Below, piece after piece: positions 54,851 through 64,000 of a stretch of DNA of 64,000 bases. A program made the position numbers and the translations under genes. Position 1 is the stretch's first letter. Every line of letters starts with the position of its first letter. The notes below the pieces were generated by a model. It did not search any database. It saw only the letters and a program-made list of their open reading frames with translations, and was not told the DNA's origin. Source of the stretch: JBPRGH01 sp051418055 (lineage in GTDB: Bacteria; Bacteroidota; Bacteroidia; Cytophagales; Cyclobacteriaceae); contig JBPRGH010000010.1 of NCBI GenBank assembly GCA_051418055.1, positions 186,001 through 250,000 of the forward strand, given 5' to 3'.

Positions 54851-55017
54851 ATTCGTGCGGTTTTTAAGGGTGAGAGATATCAAAAATTTGACGATATGAA
54901 TTTAACTCTTAATGGTGGGATAATCAAGGTAAAAAATCATTTCTGGCAATGATAAAAGACAGGAAGGAATTTCAATTAAGAATTGAGAACTATGTATTAA
55001 CCTATATTAGCTGAGAG

Positions 55018-56574
55018 TTAAAAGTTCATGCTCCATCTTTCGAAAAGATGTTGCTGTTGGGCTGTTGGATTTGATAAAAGACTTGATGAATGGTTCTCAG
55101 GATTATGCTCAATACCTATTTTTAAAAAATATTCCTGATAAGGCAAGTCTGTTGTACCTTGAATATAGTTAGTAATGAAATCTTCTATTTCAGGATAGGT
55201 CATGGCGACAAATGCATCAAAGAACTGATCATCACGAAAGGCATTTGCCGGGCCATACATATTAACAAGGTCAAGCACTACTTCTCTCAGGCCTTTTTCT
55301 CCATTAGATAATTCCAGCAGCCTAATATCTAATAATGCCGCTACGATAGCACCTCTATTATATACATTGCCAAATTGGGATCCGCCTTCAGCAGTATATG
55401 ATTGGAGGCTAATGTCTGTTAAGCTGTAGCTTTTATCATAGTAATTTTCATTTGAAATAATCTTAGATTGAAATACTTGTAAAAGACGGTTTATGTCAAT
55501 GGAATTATTCCTGTAGCGCATCATCCATGCAGCCCATTCAGTAACTCCTTCATAAAGCCAAAGATGTCTTGAGGGTGTTGGGTCCACGAAATTAAAATCT
55601 TCTATAATTTCACTATGGATATTTAATGGTGTGACAATATGGAAAAATTCATGCGCTGCAATGTGTTTTATTGTAGAGCTGTATTGATCAACAGGAAGTT
55701 CTTTCAGGACATGCACAGAACTATAAGAGTGCTCTAAAGCGCCAGCTGATACTTCAAAATGGTACAGAAAACTATAATTATCTACAGGAAGTACTTTTAA
55801 AAAAACTTTTGCATCATTAATTACCTCGTCTACCTGAAATTTAATATCAGCCGAAGTATTTATCCCTGTTGTAGAATACGTCCAGATATCAACTACGGTC
55901 TGATCTACAGTGGTAGAGGCAGCTGTAAGTTGCCCTAAAAGAATAGGCGAATCAGCAAGATGATCATAATCAGTTGCAGTGTAAAATCCATTATCATCAA
56001 TTGGTAAAGCAGTTCCAATGATCCAGTTAGCAGGATGTTCAATATCCACCACATAATTCATTTCTTTCAGGCCTGTAGGATATCCAAGTACAGCAAAAGT
56101 ATTGATCAGACTATGATCATCCTCAATAGATGTCCCTGCCATTTTATAAATAAAATCTATTGGCTCTTTTTCATCCCAGGTTTCGCGGATGCTATATTCT
56201 ATAATAGCTGTCTCTCCGGGGTTTAATAATTTCCACTGATTAGTTGAGATTTTTTCAAATTCCAGTAAATTATAATTCTCATCGAATGGGCTAAAACCCT
56301 CTACATAATTGCCAAAATTTAAATTATCATAGGTTCCGGGAGCTGTGGCAGGGAATTGGAAAATGCTATTTGTTTCAGTAAGATTATCAACAAATACGCG
56401 TACTTTAAAACTATCTCCGGAACGGTCATTCAGGTTTATTGAATAGAAAACGGATTCGCTTAATGATATTGATTCAGGAGGCTGGGGTATTGCATTTTCA
56501 ATTTCAGTATTACATGAATTTAATGAAATTACTAATGCAGAGAATGCCAATAATAAGGAGCCGGAATGTTTCAT
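55018..56574 (-). CDS. M61-like metallopeptidase lipoprotein
   Basis: A 518-residue lipoprotein (signal peptide with lipobox ending at Cys21, LNSC). An M61 glycyl-aminopeptidase-type layout is present: N-terminal beta-sandwich (~40-240), then the zinc site HEFFH (~306-310) in AAHEFFHIVTPLNIH, and the downstream glutamate in LYEGVTEW (~337-344). The usual C-terminal PDZ is not evident, so it is a shorter form. It is likely to act in the periplasm or at the cell surface. It has 400 bases of upstream non-coding DNA. Confidence 0.8.
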   Translation of the reverse strand: MKHSGSLLLAFSALVISLNSCNTEIENAIPQPPESISLSESVFYSINLNDRSGDSFKVRVFVDNLTETNSIFQFPATAPGTYDNLNFGNYVEGFSPFDENYNLLEFEKISTNQWKLLNPGETAIIEYSIRETWDEKEPIDFIYKMAGTSIEDDHSLINTFAVLGYPTGLKEMNYVVDIEHPANWIIGTALPIDDNGFYTATDYDHLADSPILLGQLTAASTTVDQTVVDIWTYSTTGINTSADIKFQVDEVINDAKVFLKVLPVDNYSFLYHFEVSAGALEHSYSSVHVLKELPVDQYSSTIKHIAAHEFFHIVTPLNIHSEIIEDFNFVDPTPSRHLWLYEGVTEWAAWMMRYRNNSIDINRLLQVFQSKIISNENYYDKSYSLTDISLQSYTAEGGSQFGNVYNRGAIVAALLDIRLLELSNGEKGLREVVLDLVNMYGPANAFRDDQFFDAFVAMTYPEIEDFITNYIQGTTDLPYQEYFLKIGIEHNPENHSSSLLSNPTAQQQHLFERWSMNF

Positions 56575-56974
56575 AGAATTCCTGTTTATTTCTTAAACGT
56601 AATTTAATTTCAAAATTATAGTTTTTCAAAATTGTTGTGTTATTAGATTTTGAAATTACCACAGTGATTATTACGTATAAAAAATTAATACGGCTGCCTG
56701 AAAAGCAAACTAACTGTCCCGAATATTACCATAGTGTGGAATTTTTAAGAAAATATGGAATAAAAATTTAGCTGTAGAGGTGTCGAATTATCCTCTTTAT
56801 TTTCTTTTGCCAATAACATAACACGCTAGTAATCAGTAAATTTGAGAGAAATTGTTTAAACTATATATTTATTTTGTCCTAATAGGCCAGCAATTGGCGC
56901 AATCCTTGAATAGTTATATGTAGCAAGCAAAAAAATGTTTAATCAGGCCACACTGGCTGTAAAAATATAGGATT
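56575..56974. other. 400-bp non-coding gap
   Basis: No open frame of note. It holds a perfect 12-bp AT-rich inverted repeat (56605-56616 with 56647-56658) and a TAAATTTG element (56837-56844) without a matching -33 box. Otherwise I see no structured RNA signature; the divergent promoters of the peptidase gene and the downstream gene must lie here. Confidence 0.5.
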
Positions 56975-57502
56975 ATGAAAAGGATACTGACAATAGCGAT
57001 TATGTTTATTTTCAGTGCAAATTTATATGCACAGGAGATAAGTGAAGTAACGGATATGAAGAAACGTAAGGCTGCAAAAGCAGAAGTAGAAGCAGCAATT
57101 GATAGGGAGATACAATCTGAGGAGGAATTTGTAACTACGTATATGTGGCTTATGGAAACCCCTATCCATTTGAATGTGGAAAAGCGACAGATAGTGAATG
57201 CGGCTATTTCAAATTACATTGAAGAAAACCCAGAAATAAATATTGATCCGGATATAAAGTTATTGAAATTTGCAGAAGTAACACCGGAACTATTACCGGT
57301 ATTTATGGGGGGATATGCCATATATGTTTTTGATAATGAAAATCCAAATCCTGTACAGGCTAATGTAGCCGGCGCGGAAAAGTTAATAGAATACTACGAA
57401 AATAACAGAGAATTTCTTGAAAAGAACAGACAAATCGAAAAGCTTATTCGAAAAGAAGATAAAGATAAGCTGGAACAGTATATTGAGCGCAAGACTAAAT
57501 AG
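56975..57502 (+). CDS. Small secreted protein, unknown function
   Basis: A 175-residue protein with a signal peptide (MKRILTIAIMFIFSANLYAQ, cleavage near residue 20). The mature part is highly charged (E, K, D), mostly helical, with one hydrophobic patch (VFMGGYAIYVF ~110-121). I recognise no family. The C-terminal third is a probable coiled coil (NREFLEKNRQIEKLIRKEDKDKLEQYIERK). It is followed by a terminator shared with the convergent Crp-family gene. Confidence 0.55.
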   Translation: MKRILTIAIMFIFSANLYAQEISEVTDMKKRKAAKAEVEAAIDREIQSEEEFVTTYMWLMETPIHLNVEKRQIVNAAISNYIEENPEINIDPDIKLLKFAEVTPELLPVFMGGYAIYVFDNENPNPVQANVAGAEKLIEYYENNREFLEKNRQIEKLIRKEDKDKLEQYIERKTK

Positions 57503-57531
57503 ACATAAGACATAATCAGCAGATATTAAAA

Positions 57532-57563
57532 AATGCTGCCTTTTTAAAGGCAGTATTTTTTTT
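57532..57563. terminator. Bidirectional terminator
   Basis: CTGCCTTT (57536-57543) pairs with AAAGGCAG (57546-57553) in a tight hairpin flanked by A-rich and T-rich (nine of ten T) sequence. It ends both the secreted-protein gene and the convergent Crp-family gene. Confidence 0.75.
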
Positions 57564-58185
57564 ATAGTATTTCTATTCGATTACGATGCATTTCAATTTT
57601 ATCTTCGGTCTCAAGCATCTTGAGCAACCGGGAAACAACCACACGAGATGTATTTAATTCACGTGCTATCTCCTGATGAGTTTTATAGATATTAAAATCT
57701 CCTGTCGACTGCTTTATGTCAAGTAGATATTCCATTAGCCGTTCATCCATTTTTTTAAAGGCCAAAGTATCAATTGCACGAAGCATCTCATCAAATCTAT
57801 TGCTATAACTTTGCAGTATATACTTTTTCCAAGAGCTGTATTTAAACCATTCATCCATAAAGCGTACGGGAATATTACATACAATTGCATTTGTTTCGGC
57901 AATGGCTTTTATCTGGCTTTGCTTATCCTGCATGCAGCAGGTTAATGACATAGCGCAGGTATCTCCTCCGATCAGGTGATAAAGAAAAATTTCATTCCCT
58001 TCATAATCTTCCCTGATAACTTTAATGGAACCTTCGATTACCAGCGGGATCATTTTAATGTACTTATTATATGTGATCAGGATCTCATTTTTCTCTACTT
58101 TTTTAATTTTACCGTTCTCCTCAATTTCCCTTATAAGCTCGGGTTCAAGAATATTTTCATATATGTTTTTTAAAAGATCGTCCAT
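57562..58185 (-). CDS. Crp/Fnr-family regulator with cysteine cluster
   Basis: A 207-residue regulator. Residues ~15-125 are the cNMP-binding beta-roll; residues ~145-205 contain the winged HTH (THQEIARELNTSRVVVSRLLKMLE). Cys77, Cys83 and Cys84 sit in CAMSLTCC, in the position of the cyclic-nucleotide pocket, and Cys103 follows. The nucleotide-contacting Arg/Glu motif is not visible. A redox or sulfur signal is therefore more likely than cAMP. It begins five bases after the hydrolase-OsmC gene on the same strand, which it may control. Confidence 0.85.
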   Translation of the reverse strand: MDDLLKNIYENILEPELIREIEENGKIKKVEKNEILITYNKYIKMIPLVIEGSIKVIREDYEGNEIFLYHLIGGDTCAMSLTCCMQDKQSQIKAIAETNAIVCNIPVRFMDEWFKYSSWKKYILQSYSNRFDEMLRAIDTLAFKKMDERLMEYLLDIKQSTGDFNIYKTHQEIARELNTSRVVVSRLLKMLETEDKIEMHRNRIEIL

Positions 58186-58190
58186 TATTT

Positions 58191-59402
58191 TTATTTCAGT
58201 TTTGATACAACTTCAATTTTATTGTGCAGGGTATTATGTACGGGGCATTTATCAGCTATTTCAAGTAACCTCTGCCGCTGTTTATCGTCAAGATCACCAA
58301 TAACTTCAATAATTCGTTCAATCCGATCAATTTTAGGATTCTTTTCATCACATTTATCACAATCTTCTGCATGCAGCTTATCATGTTGCAAATGTACTCT
58401 TATTTCCTCCAGGGGCCACTTTTTTCGGTCAGCATACATTCTTAGGGTCATGCCGGTACATGTGCCTAATGCTGCAACTAAAAGATCATATGGTGTGGGC
58501 CCCAGATCTGTGCCACCTACCGATTCAGGCTCATCTGATAAAAATTTATGCTGCCCTGTTTTTACCAATGTAGTATAACCGTCATCACCGGTTCGTGTTA
58601 AAACACGTTTTTCACTTTTTATATCAACTCGCTCATCAGGCATATTCAGATATCTGTCAGACCAGGTATCTATTAGCCGCGCTACATAAAGTGAATCTTG
58701 CTTATTTGATAGCAGGTGATCGGCTCCATCAAGGGATATGAAGCTTTTAGGATGTAAGGCCTTTTTATATATCTTTTTGGCATTTTCAATATTCACTATT
58801 TTATCCTGTGGTGAATGAAGAATTAACACTGCAGCATTAATATTTTTAAGGCATTCCTCTAATTCGTACTTTTCCAGGTCATCAAGAAATTGTTTTTTAA
58901 TGGTAAAAGTCCTTCCCCCCAGATTTACTTCAGCTTTACCTTTCTTGTTGATCTCTTCTATATTTTCTTTTAATAATTTTTTTACATGGGGAGGATCTGC
59001 AGGAGCACCTATCGTTACAACAGCATTTACGGATTCAATTTCCCTTGCTGCACGTAAAACAGCAGCTCCACCAAGTGAATGGCCGATCAGTAACTGTGGG
59101 GCTTTAAATTTATCGCCGAGAAAATCAGCAGCCGAGATTATATCCTGAATATTACTTGAAAAGTTAGTTTCGGAAAATTCACCCTCACTCTCACCCAAGC
59201 CGGTAAAGTCAAACCTCAGGACACCTACTCCCTTTTTACTCAATTCACGGGAAAGATTATTTGCCGCTGTTAAGTTTTTTCCGCAGGTGAAGCAGTGGGC
59301 GAAGATTGCAAAAACCTCCGCCTTACCTTCGACAGGAAGCTCCAGCCGCCCTGATAATTTTTGATCCTCTTTATTGTAAAAAGTGATAGTTTTTGAATTC
59401 AT
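58191..59402 (-). CDS. Alpha/beta hydrolase - OsmC fusion protein
   Basis: A 403-residue protein of two parts. Residues ~1-255: an alpha/beta hydrolase with nucleophile Ser109 in GHSLGG and the late His in GADHLL (~227). Residues ~265-403: an OsmC/Ohr domain, with the redox-active cysteines in GTCTGM (~316) and CPVHNTL (~389). Extra cysteines occur in HCFTC (36-40) and CDKC (~356). OsmC proteins reduce organic peroxides or persulfides; the hydrolase part may supply the substrate. It forms a small operon with the Crp-family gene. Confidence 0.9.
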   Translation of the reverse strand: MNSKTITFYNKEDQKLSGRLELPVEGKAEVFAIFAHCFTCGKNLTAANNLSRELSKKGVGVLRFDFTGLGESEGEFSETNFSSNIQDIISAADFLGDKFKAPQLLIGHSLGGAAVLRAAREIESVNAVVTIGAPADPPHVKKLLKENIEEINKKGKAEVNLGGRTFTIKKQFLDDLEKYELEECLKNINAAVLILHSPQDKIVNIENAKKIYKKALHPKSFISLDGADHLLSNKQDSLYVARLIDTWSDRYLNMPDERVDIKSEKRVLTRTGDDGYTTLVKTGQHKFLSDEPESVGGTDLGPTPYDLLVAALGTCTGMTLRMYADRKKWPLEEIRVHLQHDKLHAEDCDKCDEKNPKIDRIERIIEVIGDLDDKQRQRLLEIADKCPVHNTLHNKIEVVSKLK

Positions 59403-59551
59403 AGCTGTTAAAATTATTACCTTTTATTAAAGAATTTATTAAAACATATGTAATATTATTTCTTATTTTTAGCGATTATAAATTTTTTATTTGGCAGACA
59501 AGCACAAGCTTTGCAGTTGTATTGTGGCCATATGTATAAAATTACAAATTC

Positions 59552-62164
59552 TTGAACAGAAGTAGATTTAGAGAGTCAGAGAATGTGATAGATCAGGATG
59601 TGCTGCATAATCTTTTTGATAGAAATCAGGATGCGGTAATAATCACTGATTTAGATTTGACTATTTTATATTCTAATCAATCTGCATCTAAATCATTTTC
59701 AAAAACACAAAAACTAAAGCCCGGAAAAAATCTTATTCTTCAGTTTGCCGAACTGAGCAGTAAGATAGATAATCTAACTCATCTAAAGAATGGGCTTTCA
59801 ACAAAATTTTCCGTTTTTATTGAATCAAACCCGTATAAGTTTTCGGCCTCTCTGATGGCCTTAAGTGAGAGGGACTATTTTATATTTATAATCACAAAGG
59901 AAAAAAATAAGGCTAAAAAATCTGTTGAAAGTATTTTTAAGCCTCTGGTACAGCAGTCGCCTATTGCTACGGCAATATTTACCCCTCAGGGAAAGCCAAT
60001 TTATATTAATAGGGCTTATGGAGAGCTATTTTCAATCACCAGCGATTTTAATGATTTTGTGCTTGAAAATTATAATCTGTTCAATGATGAGCAGATTGTT
60101 GATTCAGGACTTTTACCTTTTATAGAAAAAAGTATTAGTGGAGAGACTGTAGAAATACCTACTATTCTTTATAATCCGGCAAAATCATCAGTTCTTAGCA
60201 AGGCAGGCATAGACCAGGAAAAATTTGTAAAGGGAAGTATTTTTCCGGTCAAGAATGATCACCAGGAGGTAAATGAAATTGTTATAGTTTTAAATGATGT
60301 AACCTTTCAAAAGCAGGCCGAACAAATTTTAACAGAAGCACATCTTAAATTTCAGATGTTAAACCTGAACCTACCGGGAGCAATATATGAATATGAAAAA
60401 AGCCCTGATGGTAAAAAAGGTAAATTCATTTACATGAGCCAGGGTTGCCAGGATATTTTTGGCATCGAACCTGAGTTGGTAATGAGAGATGAAGATACTA
60501 TTAATGGTTTACTACATCCAGATGATATATCCTCTTACAGGCAGACGCTTGCGGAATCGGAAAAATATAGCACACACTGGCAATGGGAAGGAAGAATTGT
60601 GGTTCGGGGAATGGTCAAATGGATAGAGGCCAAATCAAGTCTCCGGATCCAGCCCGATGGCAGGCATATCAGCTATGGTGTTTTACTTGACGTAACGGAA
60701 AAGAAAAATGCCGAGAAGCAATATCAGGAAAGTGAGGAACGCCTTCGGCTCGCCCTTCAAAGTGCACAGATAAATCTTTGGGAATGGTCGGATAAATCGG
60801 GTAAAGTTTTCCTTAATGTTAATTGGGCCGAGAAATATGGATTTAGTAATGAAGAAGCGGCAAAATTTGATGATTGGAAAAAATTAGTTCACCCAGACGA
60901 CCTTAGTGGTGTCGAAGAAAGGTTCTCAGAGCTTTTAAAAGGCGAATCAAAACATTTTGAGGCGGAATACAGGGTGCTTTGTAAAAATGGTGATTGGTCC
61001 TGGATACTTGATAAAGGAAGAGTGGTGGAGGTTTATGACAACGGCAGCTGTAAAAAAGTTGTAGGGACACAGGTTGACATAAATGATCGCAAAATATCCG
61101 AGGCTATAATTCGGAAGAACGAACAGTTATTTACACAGCTGTTTGAAAATGCACCCGTGGGAATTGTACTACTTGATGAAAAGCACCGTGTGGTACAGAT
61201 GAATAAGGGATTTGAGGACCTATTCGGATATTCCAGAAAAGAAATCATCGGAAATGCCTTAAATAAATTAATCGTTCCTAAAGAGCTTGTTAATGAAGCG
61301 CATGAAATAAATGTACTTACCGGAGCTGGAAAAGTGGGTAAGCTTGAATCAGCAAGAAGGAATAAAGATGGGGAGCTGATACCTGTTATTATTTATGGGG
61401 TGCCGGTAATGCTTAACAAGAAAACGATTGGTATTTATGGAATATATGTTGATATCAGTGATCGAAAGAAAGCAGAGCACGAGCTACAGATAAGAAATGA
61501 TGAGCTGGATAATTTTGTATATAAGGTATCCCATGACCTCAGGGCTCCCTTATCATCAATTTTAGGATTGGTTAATCTTGCTCATCTTGAAAATAATTAT
61601 GATGACCCCAGAGAATATATTAATTTAATAGGGCAGCGTGTAAGACAATTGGATTCGTTTATAAGTGATGTGCTCAGCCATTCAAAAAACCTGAAGCTTG
61701 AAGTATCAGTTGCTGAGATAGATTTCCATCAGATCATCTGTAGATGTTTTAAAGACCTGAGTTATTTGCCAGGGGCTGAAGGTATTAAGCATCAAATTGA
61801 AATTTCGGGCAAAACTTTTTATAGTGATCCATGGCGTGTTAATGAAATATTCAGGAATCTTATTTCCAATGCAATAAAGTATATGAATAAAGAGGAGAAA
61901 GATCCATTTATTTCAATTAGCATAAAAACGAATAGCCGCTCATCAAAGATTGTTTTTAGTGATAATGGAATGGGCATTGATAAGAGCATGCAGACCAGGA
62001 TCTTTGATATGTTTTATCGTGCTACTACTTCATCTGAAGGTTCCGGAATTGGATTGTATATTGTAAAAAATGCTATCGAAAAACTCGGGGGTAGCATATC
62101 TGTTTTGAGTGAACCTCTAAAAGGGACTACCTTTGAGCTCGAAATCCCAAATATAAAGCCGTAA
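59552..62164 (+). CDS. Multi-PAS sensor histidine kinase
   Basis: An ~870-residue soluble kinase with no membrane segment. Several PAS domains run in series (~15-110, ~130-250, ~265-385, ~395-510, ~520-640). The HisKA histidine is in VSHDLRAPLSSI (~660). The HATPase domain has NLISNAIKYM, DNGMGIDK and GSGIGLYIVKN. The start codon is uncertain; TTG at 59552 fits the frame, as does GTG at 59585. It has no receiver domain and no regulator next to it, so its partner must lie elsewhere. Confidence 0.85.
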   Translation: MNRSRFRESENVIDQDVLHNLFDRNQDAVIITDLDLTILYSNQSASKSFSKTQKLKPGKNLILQFAELSSKIDNLTHLKNGLSTKFSVFIESNPYKFSASLMALSERDYFIFIITKEKNKAKKSVESIFKPLVQQSPIATAIFTPQGKPIYINRAYGELFSITSDFNDFVLENYNLFNDEQIVDSGLLPFIEKSISGETVEIPTILYNPAKSSVLSKAGIDQEKFVKGSIFPVKNDHQEVNEIVIVLNDVTFQKQAEQILTEAHLKFQMLNLNLPGAIYEYEKSPDGKKGKFIYMSQGCQDIFGIEPELVMRDEDTINGLLHPDDISSYRQTLAESEKYSTHWQWEGRIVVRGMVKWIEAKSSLRIQPDGRHISYGVLLDVTEKKNAEKQYQESEERLRLALQSAQINLWEWSDKSGKVFLNVNWAEKYGFSNEEAAKFDDWKKLVHPDDLSGVEERFSELLKGESKHFEAEYRVLCKNGDWSWILDKGRVVEVYDNGSCKKVVGTQVDINDRKISEAIIRKNEQLFTQLFENAPVGIVLLDEKHRVVQMNKGFEDLFGYSRKEIIGNALNKLIVPKELVNEAHEINVLTGAGKVGKLESARRNKDGELIPVIIYGVPVMLNKKTIGIYGIYVDISDRKKAEHELQIRNDELDNFVYKVSHDLRAPLSSILGLVNLAHLENNYDDPREYINLIGQRVRQLDSFISDVLSHSKNLKLEVSVAEIDFHQIICRCFKDLSYLPGAEGIKHQIEISGKTFYSDPWRVNEIFRNLISNAIKYMNKEEKDPFISISIKTNSRSSKIVFSDNGMGIDKSMQTRIFDMFYRATTSSEGSGIGLYIVKNAIEKLGGSISVLSEPLKGTTFELEIPNIKP

Positions 62165-62176
62165 GCATAGTTAAGT

Positions 62177-63346
62177 ATGGAAACTATAGAAGTAAACTCA
62201 CCGAAGCTGGTGAAGGAATTTATTCAGCTGCCGGTAAGATTATATAAAGACGAGCCAAACTGGATCCGGCCGTTAGACAAAGACATTGAAAATATTTTTG
62301 ATCCAAAAAAAAATAAATTTTTCAGGCATGGAGAATGTATTCGGTGGGTACTTAAAAATGAGGAAGGGCAGACAATAGGCAGAGTCGCTGCATTTATCAA
62401 TAAAAAAACATTAACAAAAGATAATGATCAGCCTACCGGGGGCATGGGCTTTTTTGAATGTATAAATGATCAAATAGCAGCTTTTTTGTTATTCGATCAA
62501 TGTAAAAAATGGCTTCAGGATCGAGATGTGGAGGCTATGGATGGCCCGATTAATTTTGGTGAACGTGATAAATGGTGGGGTTTATTAGTCGATGGTTTTA
62601 ACCTTGAGCCAAATTACTGCTGTAACTATAATTTCCCATTCTATCGGGAATTTTTTGAGGCCTATGGATTTAAGGATTATTTTAAGCAATTTACCTATGG
62701 AAGGAAAGTTAAAGATCCTTTCCATCCGAAGATCTATGAAAAGGCACAAAAGATAATGGGTGACCCCGATTATCATTTTGAGCCAATGAAACTCTCACAG
62801 CTCAAAAAATATACGGAAGATTTCAGGGCAGTTTATAATAAAGCCTGGGCAAAGCATAGTGGTGTTTCAGAGATATCCTCTCTGCAGGCTAAAAATTTGA
62901 TGAAACAGATAAAGCCTATCATTGATCCTAAAATTATCTACTATGGATATTATAAAAATGAACCTGTATCTTTTTATCTAAACCTCCCGGAAGTGAATCA
63001 AATATTCAAGCATGTCAATGGGAAGCTGGATCTTATTGGTAAACTTAAATTCCTTTATCACAAATGGGCTAAAACTTATGACAAAATGTTTGGAGTTGTA
63101 TTCGGAGTAGTTCCTGAGCATCAGGGAAAAGGGGTTGAGGGTGCCATGGTAGTTGCGACGGCTGAGATGGTCCAGAAAAAATATACAAGATATGATACTG
63201 TTGAAATGAATTGGATCGGAGATTTTAACCCAAAGATGATCAGAGTTGTTGAACAGGTTGGGGCGGATATCGTAAAGACGCATATTACTTATCGAAAACT
63301 TTTTGACGAAAGTAAGCCCTTCAAACGAGCGCCACTTCAGGGATAA
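62177..63346 (+). CDS. GNAT-like N-acyltransferase family protein
   Basis: A 389-residue cytosolic protein starting METIEVNSPKLVKEFIQLPVRLY. 'NWIRPLDKDIENIFDPKKN' (~28-46), a GNAT-type first half (EGQTIGRVAAFIN, GGMGFFECIN) and a second half with PEHQGKGVEGAMV (~314-326, acetyl-CoA-like loop) point to a double-GNAT fold. Family members are frequent in Bacteroidota, with unknown substrate. It lies 12 bases after the kinase and 14 before the VTT-like gene. Confidence 0.7.
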   Translation: METIEVNSPKLVKEFIQLPVRLYKDEPNWIRPLDKDIENIFDPKKNKFFRHGECIRWVLKNEEGQTIGRVAAFINKKTLTKDNDQPTGGMGFFECINDQIAAFLLFDQCKKWLQDRDVEAMDGPINFGERDKWWGLLVDGFNLEPNYCCNYNFPFYREFFEAYGFKDYFKQFTYGRKVKDPFHPKIYEKAQKIMGDPDYHFEPMKLSQLKKYTEDFRAVYNKAWAKHSGVSEISSLQAKNLMKQIKPIIDPKIIYYGYYKNEPVSFYLNLPEVNQIFKHVNGKLDLIGKLKFLYHKWAKTYDKMFGVVFGVVPEHQGKGVEGAMVVATAEMVQKKYTRYDTVEMNWIGDFNPKMIRVVEQVGADIVKTHITYRKLFDESKPFKRAPLQG

Positions 63347-63360
63347 TTTTTAAAACATCA

Positions 63361-63927
63361 ATGGTTGGTAAATTGAAGTTTAAATTTTTCATAAAAAATT
63401 TGGCCAAGGGTATCCTTACACTTGCCCTTCTAATGATTGGAATTATTTTATTAAATAAAAATTTAGAAGGTGGAGGATTTGAATGGGCGGCAGCGTTGCA
63501 CCCTCTGTTGGTATATTTTGTATTTCTTGTTTCCGAGGTTGTTTTCGGCATCATTCCACCTGAATTCTTTATGGTATGGTCTGTCGACAGTGGCCTTTAT
63601 GATGTTTATGCCCTTGACATATTATTTCTCAGCATCATATCTTTTGGGGCGGGTATAGTAGGTTATTATATTGGATCTCTCATGGTCTACAGCTCCTGGT
63701 ACCCCAAATTTAAAGAGAGGTTTTTATTAAAATATGAAAATCAACTTATGCAGTATGGAGGTTTCCTGATTTTTGTAGGGGCATTAACCCCTCTTCCATT
63801 TTCAGCCATCTGCATGCTGGTAGGGGCCTATGGGTATCCTTTTAAAAAGTTTTTATTTTTTGCCTCTTTCCGGTTTGTTCGCTATGCTTTGTATGCCTTT
63901 GTTATATGGGAAGCTTTAAAAGTTTAA
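63361..63927 (+). CDS. VTT/DedA-like membrane protein
   Basis: A 188-residue membrane protein with five to six helices. GGFLIFVGALTPLPFSAICML (~138-158) followed by GAYGYPFKKFLFFASFRFVRY matches the VTT (DedA/TVP38) loop with a conserved Pro and a terminal Arg. These proteins are lipid scramblases or flippases such as those for undecaprenyl phosphate. It precedes hemH by 25 bases. Confidence 0.72.
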   Translation: MVGKLKFKFFIKNLAKGILTLALLMIGIILLNKNLEGGGFEWAAALHPLLVYFVFLVSEVVFGIIPPEFFMVWSVDSGLYDVYALDILFLSIISFGAGIVGYYIGSLMVYSSWYPKFKERFLLKYENQLMQYGGFLIFVGALTPLPFSAICMLVGAYGYPFKKFLFFASFRFVRYALYAFVIWEALKV

Positions 63928-63945
63928 ACATTAAAGTTATCTTTG
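63915..63945 (+). promoter_or_regulatory. Candidate promoter for hemH
   Basis: TATCTTTG at 63938-63945 matches TAnnTTTG; TTTA at 63915-63918 sits 19 bases upstream as a one-mismatch -33 box. The ATG at 63953 is only seven bases past the -7 element, so the transcript would be almost leaderless. Confidence 0.35.
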
Positions 63946-63952
63946 CTAACTT

Positions 63953-64000
63953 ATGAAAAAGGGAAAAACAGCAGTATTATTAGTGAATCTTGGTTCTCCG
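63953..64000 (+). CDS. hemH: Ferrochelatase, N-terminal fragment
   Basis: Sixteen codons, MKKGKTAVLLVNLGSP, run to the window edge. The motif VLLVNLG(T/S)P is the hallmark of ferrochelatase, which inserts iron into protoporphyrin IX. The identity rests on these residues alone, so it is strong for the family but not testable further here. Confidence 0.75.
   Translation, partial: MKKGKTAVLLVNLGSP

Overview
The window is AT-rich chromosomal DNA from a member of the Bacteroidota, most likely order Cytophagales (Fulvivirga/Marivirga-like). The evidence is a complete gldKLMN type IX secretion (T9SS) core plus PorP and SprE/PorW, a Bacteroidota-type atp operon without atpD/atpC, a DUF4271-hemD pair, a TonB-dependent receptor with an N-terminal carboxypeptidase-like domain, and promoters of the TTTG-N17-19-TAnnTTTG type. 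I see no rRNA, tRNA, CRISPR array, insertion sequence or prophage. Almost all of it is housekeeping and envelope DNA.

Layout. 1-3.6 kb: the end of a secreted beta-structured protein, then a TonB-dependent receptor. 3.7-9.0 kb: a coiled-coil envelope protein, a TIGR01777-type epimerase, a LOG-family protein, a lytic transglycosylase, an HTH regulator and a small secreted protein. 9.1-11.3 kb: an arsenosugar-type cluster (AhpD-like protein, radical SAM ArsS, purine nucleoside phosphorylase). 11.5-17.9 kb: uvrA, a type II NADH dehydrogenase with a small membrane protein, and a LytS/LytTR two-component pair. 18.0-23.9 kb: a small helical protein, a cyclase-family hydrolase, hemW, an Omp85-like protein, DUF4271 and hemD. 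24.0-29.7 kb: the T9SS operon porP-gldK-gldL-gldM-gldN; GldN carries an apparent carbohydrate-binding-like insert. 29.7-36.4 kb (minus): sprE/porW, PBP1A and uvrC as one operon. 36.5-37.8 kb: an M23 peptidase and a bactofilin. 37.8-43.5 kb: atpZ-like, a membrane protein, then atpB-E-F-H-A-G, with strong hairpins after atpE and after atpA. 43.5-49.5 kb: a UbiA-like/methyltransferase pair, AlkD-like and YdeI-like proteins, a TruA-family enzyme and a MacB/FtsX-type permease. 49.7-54.9 kb (minus): an NtrC-type two-component system preceded by an unusual G-rich tandem array and a 39-bp direct repeat, and a divergent EF-G paralogue. 55.0-64.0 kb: an M61-like peptidase lipoprotein, a small secreted protein, a Crp-family regulator with a hydrolase-OsmC fusion, a multi-PAS histidine kinase, a GNAT-like protein, a VTT-like membrane protein and the first 16 codons of hemH.

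Themes. Three blocks serve the cell envelope: T9SS, peptidoglycan synthesis and remodelling, and bactofilin. Haem synthesis genes (hemW, hemD, hemH) are scattered. The strongest leads for something less described are the purine nucleoside phosphorylase next to arsS, the module inserted in GldN, the structured repeats upstream of the NtrC-type regulator, the atp hairpins, the UbiA-like/methyltransferase pair and the hydrolase-OsmC/Cys-rich Crp pair. No search could be run, so family assignments rest on motif recognition.
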